From Dendrobium chrysotoxum (lineage: Eukaryota > Streptophyta > Magnoliopsida > Asparagales > Orchidaceae), in contig CM034314.1 of the NCBI GenBank assembly GCA_019925795.1, positions 27,707,774 to 27,771,773 on the forward strand: 64,000 nucleotides of DNA, written 5' to 3'. Below are positions 25,001 to 33,187 of this stretch, in pieces. The notes under the pieces are model-generated. The model searched no databases and was not told where the DNA came from. It saw only the letters and a program-made list of their open reading frames with translations. The translations under genes were made by a program, and so were the position numbers. Within the stretch, counting starts at the first letter, position 1. Each line of letters begins with the position of its first letter.

Positions 25001-27308
25001 CCCCTCAATTTCCTGTTGGCCCTTCAATTTTTCCTGCTGGCTCACTGTTTTTCAGCTAGACTTCGGTTTCCCTGCCTGCTGGCTCTCGGTTTCCCTACTG
25101 ACTTTTGGTTTCCCTTCTTGCTGGCTCTTGGTTTTCCTTCTGACCTTGGTTTCCCTTCTTTTTGTTGTTCAGTTACCCTCCTTGCTGATTCCTATGCTAA
25201 GTATTTTAATTTCTCATTAAGTGGGTTATCTTGAATAGCTTCTATTAGATGTTTTGGTGGCACATTTAATTGAGCAATTTATTGCCATTTTCTCCTTCTT
25301 CTCCTATATAATGTGGTTGATTTCCTATGTGAAAGATAGAGATTTGAAGAATATTTGGAATGTGAAACCTAAGGGTTTTTTTAGCTTGCGAACTATCTTC
25401 TTATACCTTCCCTCTACTAATTCATCTTGGACTTTCTATCTACTTCTTCTCTCCACGGTTTTCATTCCACATGTATCCTTCTTCTCGAAACTTTTATAAG
25501 TTGTAAGGTGTTGTTGTGTCCTGTTTTATTGAAAGTTATAAGTATTGTTCTGTCCTGTTTTATTGGAAGTTGTAAGTGGTGTTGTGTCCTATTTTATTGT
25601 TGTGTTTGTATATGTTATATTGAAAGGAAGATGTTTTATTTGCATTCCTAGAGCCAAGGTTGTTTTAGGTTGCATCAAATTCTCAAACCTTTAATAAATT
25701 ATAGTAATATGTTTGCAAGCGGACTTGGGGTATTTCCAAAAGAAGCACCAACATCAATTCTCACATAACTTCTTCAAGATGAGCTTGTTGAACAACATTG
25801 TCTGAGAGTTTACAATAAGTACCAATATGATGAGTTATAAATGACATGTTATGTAACAGTCTTATTGATATATTGTCATTCCCAACTTTGAATTGTTTGT
25901 AATCCAGGGGAATTCATGGCACCAAACAGCCTTAGAGATTAGCTTGTATGTGTATTACATATAACACATTTACTGTATATAGAACTTAAATCAGATCATC
26001 AATTGGTTGGGTTGTTTGAGTTGCATGCTATTTGTAATTCACTACCAGTTTTCATTTTTTCAAAGATTATTAAACTCATTTTCCATCAAGTTTAGTAGTT
26101 TGTTATATTCTATTATAGAGGGCCTTACTTTATAAATAGTGATCCTTAGGATGAATTAAGATTCTATGTTATATTATGTTGCTGAATAAATTTTTCTTTT
26201 TGTTCAATGTGACTTCTTGGAAAAAGTGAAAATTTTGAACTTAATGATATCATTTCTAAATGTTTCCTTATTCATTTTAGCGCATCATCTATTTTCATAT
26301 TGTCTGATTATATAATTATCCGCATGTTCATGGTGCTTTGAATTAAATCTATCATTTTAATCAATAAATCCGTCCACGCTGATGCCCAGCGTCAATCACT
26401 TTCGGGTAGTCAAGCACCAAATGCTTCTTTCGCATTGTTAAACTTAGTGACTAAGAGATTCCATCCATACAAAAGACGAAACAAAAACTTAAACCAAAAA
26501 TGTGCCATATGTAACATTGTAGGCAGCGCATGGTAGAGCAAAGAAACTCTTTAGAACAACTAGAATTGACTTCCTACGGGATATCAATAAAGAGAATAAA
26601 AAGGATGACATTGACACCAAAAAACTCAGACGCAGCAAAATCATAGAAACCAAACCTGATAAGCTTTCAATGACTGTTCAGCAGCTTCTTTCTTATCATT
26701 TCCAGTTTTGAACTCCGCAAGGTACCGATAATAATCACCCTTCCTGATACACAATAAAATTAAAAATCAAGCCAAAAACCACGCTGATTCCCAAATCTAC
26801 AAGAGCGCAGCGTACAGGCCAAGATCCAACTCACATCTTTTGGTAGAACACAGAGGACTCCCCAGCAGAAGCCGATGGAATAAGATGCTCATCAATAACA
26901 GACATGATGTCACTGCAGATGTTGGAGAGCTCCAACTCCACCTTGTGCCTATACTCCCTAATCCTCTTCACATGCTGCTCGTTCCCCTTGGCCTCCTCCT
27001 TCTGCTCGATCGAAGACAGAATCCTCCAGGATGCCCTCCTCGCCCCAATCACATTCTTGTACCCAACAGAAAGTAGATTACGCTCCTCCACCGTAAGTTC
27101 CACGTCGAGCTTCGCCACCTTCTTCATTGCATCCACCATCTCTGCAACAAAAATAGGACGCGAAATCTAGGAGATTAGATCAGAACCTAAAATTTAACGT
27201 AGCGCCAACATTGAGATGGAGCAGAAAGACCTCACCATCGTACCGCTCGGCTTGCTCGGCGAGCTTCGCAACGTAGACATAGTTCTCACGATCTTTCTGC
27301 GACGCCAT
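12912..27308 (-). CDS. 14-3-3 regulatory protein, epsilon type, five exons with a 13.4 kb third intron
   Basis: Encodes a phosphoserine/threonine-binding adaptor that dimerises in cytosol and nucleus and controls client enzymes and transcription factors. Joined exons 27308-27236, 27141-26835, 26743-26656, 13261-13152 and 13074-12926 keep one frame (727 nt). All introns have GT-AG borders at conserved codon positions. Visible family marks are MASQKDRENYVYVAKLAEQA, signature 1 RNLLSVGYKNVIGARRASWR (with the phosphate-binding Lys and Arg residues), GDYYRYLAEF, LGLALNFSVFYYEI, and signature 2 [20 protein letters not shown]. The start is the first ATG, in a GCCATGGCG context; the open frame upstream begins only with GTG. 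Reading through the fifth exon adds Gly-Lys-Ser-Leu and a TGA at 12914-12912 (246 residues). Alternatively GTAAG at 12925 is a donor to a last exon I could not find. Epsilon grouping rests on the SVGYKNV variant and the early intron after codon 24. No lesion is seen. Confidence 0.93.
13152..13261 (-). CDS. 14-3-3 exon 4
   Basis: Acceptor CTTTTTGCAG, donor AG|GTTGGT. Codes for AASSAAEADLSPTHPIRLGL, ALNFSVFYYEIMNSPE and the first two bases of Arg. In frame with exon 3 although 13.4 kb away. Confidence 0.95.
13501..14315 (-). mobile_element. two chromovirus LTRs in tandem (solo-type insertion), 815 bp
   Basis: Bounded by TGTTAG...CTAACA and by a perfect 5-bp target duplication TATTT (13496-13500 and 14316-14320). 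It is related, in reverse orientation, to the LTR at 3181-6932. Inside, copy A (13501 to about 13950) and copy B (about 13951-14315) repeat each other. For instance the GCGGTTTGATCGGCATGCAG block lies at 13870-13890 and 14215-14235, and CCCTACATTCAAATTTCCCT occurs in both. Copy B lacks about 100 bp around the GAGAGGAGGATC segment. No internal region lies between them. Confidence 0.82.
14518..14756. repeat. CCACC/GCC-rich low-complexity stretch
   Basis: A GC-rich island in AT-rich intron DNA, made of irregular CCACC, CCGCC and CATC triplets. The plus frame would be Pro/His/Ala-rich but has no family resemblance. Origin unknown. Confidence 0.5.
14898..15367. mobile_element. small hAT-type element, 470 bp, GCGCCAT-rich ends
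   Basis: Ends CATACTTGTCAA / TTGACAAGTATG are perfect inverted copies over 12 bp. The 8-bp duplication is GTTTTAGA (14890-14897) and GTTTTGGA (15368-15375), one mismatch. Subterminal parts carry repeated GCGC(C)AT/ATGGCGC words on both sides; the middle is AT-rich. No coding potential. An 8-bp duplication with CA...TG ends fits hAT. Confidence 0.72.
15589..16546. mobile_element. non-autonomous hAT element, 958 bp, deletion derivative of the 3417-6680 family
   Basis: Perfect 8-bp target duplication ATATATGC (15581-15588 and 16547-16554). Ends CACTGTTTAAAATTGC and GCAATTTTAAACCTTG. The left ~480 bp match 3417-3895 and the right ~480 bp match 6165-6680, including the GAGGC palindromes and the GGAAGAGAAAAGTGG block. 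The whole transposase region is missing; the junction is near 16066 (TTTGCAGCACAACAAGC). It would need transposase from elsewhere. Confidence 0.9.
17030..17190 (-). repeat. LTR-like segment next to a gypsy pol tail
   Basis: The stretch with TTTATAGAATTCGATATATT and TCTAATTACTACTAATTAAT resembles 18580-18735 (TTTATAGAATACAATGTCTT, CTAATTACTATTCTTAATTA), each ending in a GGATTCACATCA / AGATCCACATCA block. On the minus strand it follows the pol tail at 17200-17240 as an LTR would. Confidence 0.4.
17191..19160 (-). mobile_element. degenerate Ty3/gypsy remnant
   Basis: Minus strand of 17205-17235 reads DLEGKVIVRG, a common end of plant gypsy pol (LEGKV/LEDKV...GG). Minus frame 19157-18921 contains FGGYTAKRTTITRLCQGFY, which resembles the integrase zinc-binding region (GGHxGxxRTxxRLxxxFYW). 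An LTR-like block at 18580-18735 lies between the two, so more than one remnant may be mixed. Too decayed for full annotation. Confidence 0.4.
19638..19826 (-). pseudogene. RTE-type LINE 3' fragment in the 14-3-3 intron
   Basis: The plus strand starts AACAACAATATCAAGCC and matches 29854-30040 block by block (CAGCTACATGAATC, TTTTTCTCCATTGTC, AATACTTTCTA). Reverse strand is the 3' end of an RTE LINE ORF with its TTG-repeat tail. Only about 190 bp remain. Confidence 0.7.
22285..23203. mobile_element. hAT-type element, 919 bp, third member of the GAGGC family
   Basis: Ends CAAGATTTGAAATTGT and, inverted from the right, CATGGTTTAAAATTGT. The 8-bp duplication is ATCAAAAC (22277-22284) and ACCAAAAC (23204-23211), one mismatch. 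GCCTC words cluster near both ends (GTAAGCCTCAAGGCG at about 22340; CCTCAAGGCGC and GTGCCTCGAAC near 23145-23190), as in the other two family members. Interior is AT-rich and non-coding. Confidence 0.65.
23305..23695. repeat. local duplication, unit about 200 bp
   Basis: The blocks GAGTTGCAACATGACTAA, TTTGGTA(A)A(C)TGTT, AATAACTTGAA and CATTCCTCTACAATAAAGAT each occur twice in order (23315-23515 and 23540-23695). Confidence 0.6.
25058..25162 (+). repeat. imperfect tandem repeat, about 42 bp x 2.5
   Basis: Units run GACTT(C/T)(T)GGTTTCCCT...TGCTGGCTCT(C/T)GGTTT. They generate leucine- and tryptophan-rich open frames that are not judged to be genes. Confidence 0.65.
25499..25600 (+). repeat. 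tandem repeat, about 34 bp x 3
   Basis: AGTTGTAAG(G)TGTTGTTG then TGTCCTGTTTTATTG, three times with few changes. Confidence 0.65.
26656..26743 (-). CDS. 14-3-3 exon 3
   Basis: Acceptor TGTGTATCAG, donor CAG|GTTTGG. Codes for KGDYYRYLAEFKTGNDKKEA then AEQSLKAYQ. Its 3' side opens the 13.4 kb intron. The exon is only 88 nt. Confidence 0.95.
26835..27141 (-). CDS. 14-3-3 exon 2
   Basis: Acceptor TTTGTTGCAG, donor AT|GTGAGT. Codes for EMVDAMKKVAKLDVELTVEE, signature 1 and the stretch to FYQKM; the Met codon is split by the intron. Confidence 0.95.
27236..27308 (-). CDS. 14-3-3 exon 1 (coding part)
   Basis: Codes for residues 1-24 and the first base of Glu25. Donor is G|GTGAGG at 27235. The 5' leader upstream is purine-rich on the minus strand. 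Confidence 0.93.
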
Positions 27309-27860
27309 GGCAGATCCCGATCCGTTCACCTCCTTCCGCTTTCTATTCTCTTTTTCTCCAAGACTCGTCCTCCCTTGCTCGCCTTCTCCGGGTCTAGGGT
27401 TTCTTTTCGCTGACACGACGAGTTCCTACAACGAACCGATAGGAAAATTCGTGCAGCGAAATGGGTTGGCGGTCGGTTGAGAAGAACGGGTTGAGGAGAA
27501 TTTTATGCCACACGATTGTGAACAAAGTTGTAAGGCGTTAAAAAAGATTCCTACTTTGTCCTCCGTAGGATATACGTCGAGATTTGCAAATTTAGTTTGA
27601 GGATCATAGCGGGTGTCTCTCAATGTACTTTTAGGGCTATTGATTGCATTTGAACCTTTACCTGTATAAGGCTCTTGCACAAGATTGTTTCCTATTGCTC
27701 TGACGGGCGGGCCGCGTAGCCATTTGTGGATAAAAATACATGGGGCGAAATTTCTCACAAGAGTTCGACTACAGCCAGCCGTTGGATGAAGGTGGCTCGA
27801 TGCGGATCAGGTAACCCGATTCCGGCTCGTCGCCGTGGATATATAAAATTTCAAAGTCGG
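27309..27860 (-). promoter_or_regulatory. 14-3-3 leader and probable promoter region
   Basis: Upstream of the start codon the minus strand is purine-rich (27309-27420), typical of a 5' leader. The clearest TATA-like string, TTTTATATAT, lies at about 27848-27839 on the minus strand, roughly 530 bp above the ATG, so either the leader is long or the promoter lacks a TATA box. No transcript start can be read from sequence. Confidence 0.4.
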
Positions 27861-29050
27861 ATTTTGAGACCCCTAAAAGCTTTAATATTTTAACACATTA
27901 GTATAATTTAGCGACTTTAAAATATAAATAAAGATTATTTATTTTATAAGGAAATACTAAACAGCTAAAAAAGGTAAATTCACAAAAAAAAAAAATTTTT
28001 TGAGCACCCATCCAACAATAAAATTCATAAAATGTAAATGAATGATGCAATCCACCTAGTGCCAGATCTTTGATCCCCTTTCAAGCAACTTACGACAAAT
28101 AAGTTGTCCTATGACTACTCGTCTCATATGACTGAATCACAATCAATGACAACCTGATTAACTTAATCAAGTCAGTAATGACCCTCAAACATATTTTTAG
28201 TATGGCCAAATCGATCGAATTCGAGTAAGGTATAATATATTTGAAAGGAGTATGATGTTAACTCTTGCGTAAACTCAAATACACGATCAAACTTGTAGAA
28301 CGAAAATCCAAAATGATTCATTTGGAAAAATTTTGGATGGCTATTCTCATAAAATATGAGAAATTTATTACGAAGGAAAAAGCCGACAAAACGCCCAATA
28401 CCATCTAATCGATGCTACAACATGATCGACATTTCTATAAAAGCTTGAAATTCTTGGTTTGACATAAATTGGCAACACCAATGTTGAAAATTAGACTAGG
28501 TAGGAGTAGGTATTGAGCATGTGGCACCTCACATATAGTTAAACACTAAGCTTTCATTGCATATAAGAAGCTTGTGCTTAGTACTTAGTGTTCACTGTGA
28601 AGATTTAATATTGATTTTTCAATATTGATGGCTACCAACTCAAAAAACATTCATATTTAATTTCTTAGGCTCGTGGTTATCCAATGGTTGTAAGAATCCC
28701 ACCATCACAAAAAAATAAAAAAGAAGAATGAGAGAAAATGAATAGAGAAAAAAAAGAAGAATAAACTTTTGCAACAAATAAGGAGAGAAGCAAAAGCAAC
28801 ATTAGTACCTTATTCCCCATGCTTGGCCCTCATCTACACAACAAGTTGTGTTTACTCATAGTTAAAATAATCGAAGTGCTACCTTTTTTTAATTCATTTA
28901 AAGTGTAATTCTCAATGCATCCTTTTTAAAACTTAAATATTTAATATTCGTGTAGCAGTAAGGGTATCTCATAAAATCACATAAAGTTACGTCTTTTGTG
29001 TATGATTTTTATGTTATTATCTCATTGTTATTTAATTTTTCTCAGAGTTT

Positions 29051-29053
<3 letters not shown>
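27861..29053. other. non-coding, nothing recognised
   Basis: AT-rich sequence upstream of the 14-3-3 gene with no open frame of note and no clear repeat borders. Confidence 0.4.

Positions 29054-29125
<72 letters not shown>
29054..29125. repeat. (TA)n microsatellite, 36 units
   Basis: Uninterrupted AT dinucleotides over 72 bp, a likely length-polymorphic site. Confidence 0.97.
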
Positions 29126-29127
<2 letters not shown>

Positions 29128-29267
29128 TAGTAACTAGTGGTAGAGCTTTAGTCTAAAAGTCTTTCAAATTCAAGCATCAAGGAAGAGAAGTTCAAAATTG
29201 ATAAGTTTGATAAACAACCTTTAAGTAACAAATAAATTATTCTGACCAGATTTGCTATCACATTTGG

Positions 29268-29409
29268 GAGAGATTATTCTGTGCAGAATCTGAATGTGTT
29301 TGGAGGCGAATTCGGCCCCGCCACGTCATCGGATGCACTGGGCCCTGGTGACGTGGCGTGCCCGGATTCACCTCCGATCATATTCGGATTCCGCACAGAA
29401 TAATTTTCC
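29268..29409. mobile_element. foldback MITE, 142 bp, Mutator-type duplication
   Basis: A perfect 9-bp duplication CACATTTGG (29259-29267 and 29410-29418) flanks an element whose two halves are inverted copies: ATTATTCTGTGC(A/G)GAATC at each end, then GGAG(G)...CGCCACGTCA toward the centre. The loop is only about a dozen bases (GGATGCACTG). The central CCACGTCA/TGACGTGG contains ACGT cores of the bZIP/G-box kind. Non-coding. Confidence 0.85.
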
Positions 29410-29849
29410 CACATTTGGAGGGAGACTTTAGAGGAAAAGTGAGGAGGCCACCTGATGGAGGAGGGAAGTTCCAAAATACTTTTTATTTTTATTTTATTTT
29501 TTTCATTCTCAATGTGCACACAATTAAGGCCCCAACTATAAATTATTTCAGCAAAGTTTGAAAATGCAAAATAAAATTCAAACAAATAAAAAACATATTT
29601 AAATAATTTTAAGTTTGGGCTTTAACTCTTGTTCATATAGCTTAGGCCAATGCTCTTGCTCTTTAATAAATCCAATGAGTAGATTTAACTAAGCAACTTC
29701 ATGTCTTTAAATAATTCTTAGAAGTATAAGTACTAAATATGAAAAAAAAAAAAGTAAATGGATTTATTTGATTATATATAGTCAAAATAAACCAAATGGA
29801 CTTAGAATCTTATTGAAAGTGTCTGACGCACAAAAGAGGAGGAGTGATT

Positions 29850-30386
29850 GGTGCAACAACAACAATATTATCAAGCCTTTATTCCACTATGTGGGGTCAG
29901 CTACATGAATCATTTTTCTCCATTGTCCCCAGTTAAGAGTCAAATTCTCTTTTAAATCTAATAAAGAAATGTCATTTCTAATATTTTCTAACTTTGTTTT
30001 CTTAGGTCTGCCTCTACCTTTCTTAACATAAGCTAAATATAATACATCCACTCTCCTAACCGGGTCATTAGAAGGTTTTATTTGACCAAACCATCTAATA
30101 CAAGAAGGCCGCCATTTTATGTAACCAAACCATCTAAGGAGAATCTCTCTAATCTTATCTGCCATTGGAGCTACTCCAACCTTTTCACATATTTGCTTAT
30201 TTTGTATCCTATCTCTAATAGTAAAGCCACTTATCAACCTAAACATTCTCATTTTTGTAACACTTAACTTAATATTATGTTTCTCTTCTAATGCCCAGCA
30301 TTCTATGCCATAAAGTATTGCGGGTCTCACCACCATCTTATGAAATAATTGATCGTCCAATATATGGATCGTATCATACAATTAGT
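29850..30386 (-). pseudogene. RTE-type LINE, 3' end of the reverse-transcriptase ORF
   Basis: Minus frame 30381-29887 reads VVRPAILYGIECWALEEKHN, MRMFRLISGFTIRDRIQNK, VGVAPMADKIRE, LLRWFGYIK, then KKGRGRPKKTK and WRKMIHVADPT. These are hallmark C-terminal motifs of plant RTE LINEs (domain after the RT core). It is followed on the minus strand by a TTG-repeat tail ending near 29854, as in that clade. The copy is 5'-truncated, as usual for LINE insertion. A duplicated WFGYIK/WFGQIK block near residues 85-100 marks a small internal duplication. Confidence 0.85.
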
Positions 30387-30849
30387 TATATAAATTTTTT
30401 ATTTTTAATTTTTCATTAATTATTCTCACTTGAATTTCTTAAATTACAAAAATGTCATTTATACTATATAGTATGAGTGAGATCATACAGTATGAATTAT
30501 CAGAGAATCAAGTGTTTTAATTAAATTGGTTTAATATTTACTAGCTTTTAAGTGTGTGTGGTTGGTTGTTCAACCCACTATATGCCTTAGATACATAAAG
30601 ACTCATGAAAAAAGAAAAAATACAAATTGACAGATTTTACTTCTTAATCTTCTTTTTTGGGAGCACTTTGTTATATTCAATTGCATAGCTTTTTTAGGTC
30701 CTTATCTTGATTCCATCAACTGTGTGCTGCATGTAATGTTAGTACAAAAAGCAATATCTGACACACACTACTCAACTTTTAATTAATATAACAAATAATA
30801 TTTATAATCTTCAAAACCTTTGTGTATACAAGGTTGATAGGGTTCAACA
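30387..30849 (-). repeat. 3' LTR start of the old Sirevirus-like element
   Basis: Minus strand TGTTGAACCC at 30849 follows a purine tract CAAAAAGAGGAAAA (30864-30851), the same layout as the intact element (AAAAAGGGAGAGAT then TGTTGC). Palindromic words (ATACTATATAG..., ATCATACAGTATGAA) appear at 30461-30502. The LINE fragment abuts at 30386. Confidence 0.65.
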
Positions 30850-32879
30850 ATTTTCCTCTTTTTGATGATGACAAATATTTTTTGTTTGAAGTGATATTTT
30901 AAAAATTTTATATTATCTACTTAAGTGTTTTTCTCCCCCTCACTTTATGCCAAAAGAAAATTATTTTAAAAGCAAACACACTTTTTTTTCATTTATATAA
31001 AAATACTACACCATAAACACATAAGATGCTCAACCAAAAAAACACAAACTTTTCTCCCTCTTTTTAATATCATAAAAAAGGACGATCACTATAAAAACCA
31101 AAAACTATAATAAACTACAAACACTAAAAATAACATACAATACTAAAAAAATATGAAAGACTCTGATCAGATAGTAGAGGTGGAGGTGGAGGCTAGAAGT
31201 AGCTACGAATGGTTAAAAACTACTCCTAAAAATAAGAGCAATCTTCCTCATGCTATCACTACATCTTCTTATGTTGTTGATTAGACCGTTGAATGTGCTC
31301 ATCCACTTTAACCTTGAGGTGAGCAAAGTGGTCTGTCCAAGCATCCTGTGAATACTGGTATGCATAAGCAGAAGAGGGTTTAGTTGGTCATCCCCCTTCT
31401 TCTTCTTTCTACTTTCCTCCAATATATGTCAGCTTATGCCTCTCACTATAAATAAGGTGGAAGAAGTGGTCTATGAAATAGGAGGTTAAGCAATTTAGTA
31501 GTGCAGGAAAAATGAGAATGTATTTATTTTCAAGTATATAAGCTATAATTTTTCTTGGGCTCTAGGATTCCTGATGGTGCTATGATTCTCTATATACCAG
31601 ATCAACAAATCTATCATGATGAATTCCATTCTGGTCATACAAAAATAGGTACCCATGGACAAAAGTGGTGTGATATTTATTCTATCAATTGCTTTGGGAA
31701 TCATTGTATGTCAAAGTACATGTTGGATAGCACATGCATTCAACACCAAGGTGATGACTAGTGGTTGGTGATGGTTGAGTGGGCTATTCCTAAGTGTGAG
31801 GTTCATATTTATCCACTTATAATGTAGGTTAGTGGTGATTTCATGTTGTTTGACATTGGCATTGGACACTTGTAGGTATTCATGCATGTCTAAGTTAGTG
31901 ATAATAACCTAACATTGACATACAAAGGAGTAAATGGAAGTCCTATCACTTGTAATTCTAAGATTGATAAAAAATTATAGAAGGCATTTAGTGTGATAAG
32001 AGAAGGCCAAGAAAATAATGAATGATAAGATGGTACCTACAAATAGATTTATTACTTGATAGTTTGCGTGCTCTTGGCTTAACACTTTGGAGTCAATGAT
32101 TGCAGCTTCTTGATATCTTCTATCAGCTTCAACATCTTCATCACTAATGAACCAAGCATCCCTTTGAGGTTGGGAGCTGCTAATTGTTCTTCCTCTCTTA
32201 CTCTCCATTTGAATGTAAGTTTCTTGGTTCACACTAGAAGAAGGAACTAGAGAAGGGTGAATTTGAAATAAGAAATGGTTTCACTCTTATAGCCTTTATT
32301 TGACTGTACAGTATGATTGAACATCATACAGTATGATAAGAAGAATCTAAATCATCCGATTGACAATCATAAGATTGACTAGGTTAAATCATATAGTACG
32401 ATATGGATCGTATATGTCGATCTTCACATTTTTATCATCATGATGCTTATTTATAACTATCTTTGACCAATCAAATTATATAGTATGAAGCTGAATCGTA
32501 TAGTACGATGACTTCTTCAAACTTTGCACAAAGCAGTTATTTTGACAAATGTTGGCCTCAATTATGTGATGTTACATGTATCGTACAATACAAATAGATA
32601 TTTTGAATAGTACAAACAATTTCTATAGATCATCTTAAGTAGTTAACATTGCAATTCTTGGTACCTAGGGATTTATGCCAACCTATGTGTATTGTATAGT
32701 ATGATTGTGAATCATGCATTATGAAAGTGAGTGAAATTTTAGTGGTGTTCCAATGATCAAACCCTTTTAAATTCATGCAAATGAAACAGAACAATAACCA
32801 ATAATCATAAAAGCATATATATAAATAAAAGACAAACACAAAAATAGTATACTCAAAATACATAACAAATACATAAACA
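30850..32879 (-). other. 3' non-coding region of the old Sirevirus-like element
   Basis: Lies between RNase H and the polypurine tract. It holds a cluster of palindromes (32290-32720), among them a perfect ATCATACAGTATGAT at 32323-32337, and a minus open frame 32232-31975 (RGRTISSSQPQRDAWFISDE, acidic, ends with a hydrophobic stretch) of unknown role. Sirevirus-type elements commonly have extra sequence here. Confidence 0.55.
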
Positions 32880-33187
32880 TGACGAGTCCTAATGTTTTAC
32901 GCACCCAAATAAATTATTCCTAATTTCATCCTGAGTGTGCTAAATATCTCAAAGTGAAGTGGTTTTATAAAAATTTCTACCAATTAATTCTCAATGCCCA
33001 AAAATTAAACATCTACATCTTCCTTGGTTAAATGATACTTAATAAAATGGTGTCTTATATCAATGTGTTTAGGGCATAAATGTTAAATAAGGTTCTTCAA
33101 GATGTATATGGTAGGAATGGTGTCCACATGCAAACTGAAGTTAAGTAGTTGTTGCTTTAGCCACAAGACTTGGGCAATATAACTAAA
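32880..33187 (-). pseudogene. copia RNase H C-terminal fragment
   Basis: Minus strand reads AQVLWLKQQLL near 33165, CPKHIDIRHHFIKYHLTKED near 33035 and LVEIFIKPLHF near 32960. These align directly with AQVLWLKQQVFDLG, KHIDIRHHFIRDHVTKGD and IFTKPLAFD of the intact element (57054-57330). Stops are present. It begins exactly where the LTR ends, which shows the internal deletion. Confidence 0.82.

Larger units (their letters stand above)
13262..26655 (-). other. giant third intron of the 14-3-3 gene
   Basis: 13,394 bp between exon 3 (donor GTTTGG) and exon 4 (acceptor TTTTTGCAG). Both flanking exons are intact and in frame, so this is an intron and not two pseudogene halves. Recognised contents are listed separately: tandem LTRs, three hAT-type elements, a gypsy remnant, a LINE fragment and small tandem repeats. 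The stretches 16555-17000, 19830-22280 and 25610-26655 show nothing I can name. Confidence 0.9.

Noticed and set aside
24951..25234. Hydrophobic Leu/Trp-rich open frames in the 14-3-3 intron (membrane protein-like)
   Set aside because: They are translations of a pyrimidine-rich 42-bp tandem repeat in two frames; there is no ATG context, homology or splice support.
27309..27416. Upstream in-frame extension of the 14-3-3 protein by 36 residues
   Set aside because: The extension begins with GTG, not ATG, and 14-3-3 proteins begin at the MASQKDREN-type start, which has a strong initiation context here.
27426..27758. 110-codon minus-strand open frame upstream of the 14-3-3 gene
   Set aside because: No recognisable domain, ends before the gene and overlaps the probable leader/promoter.
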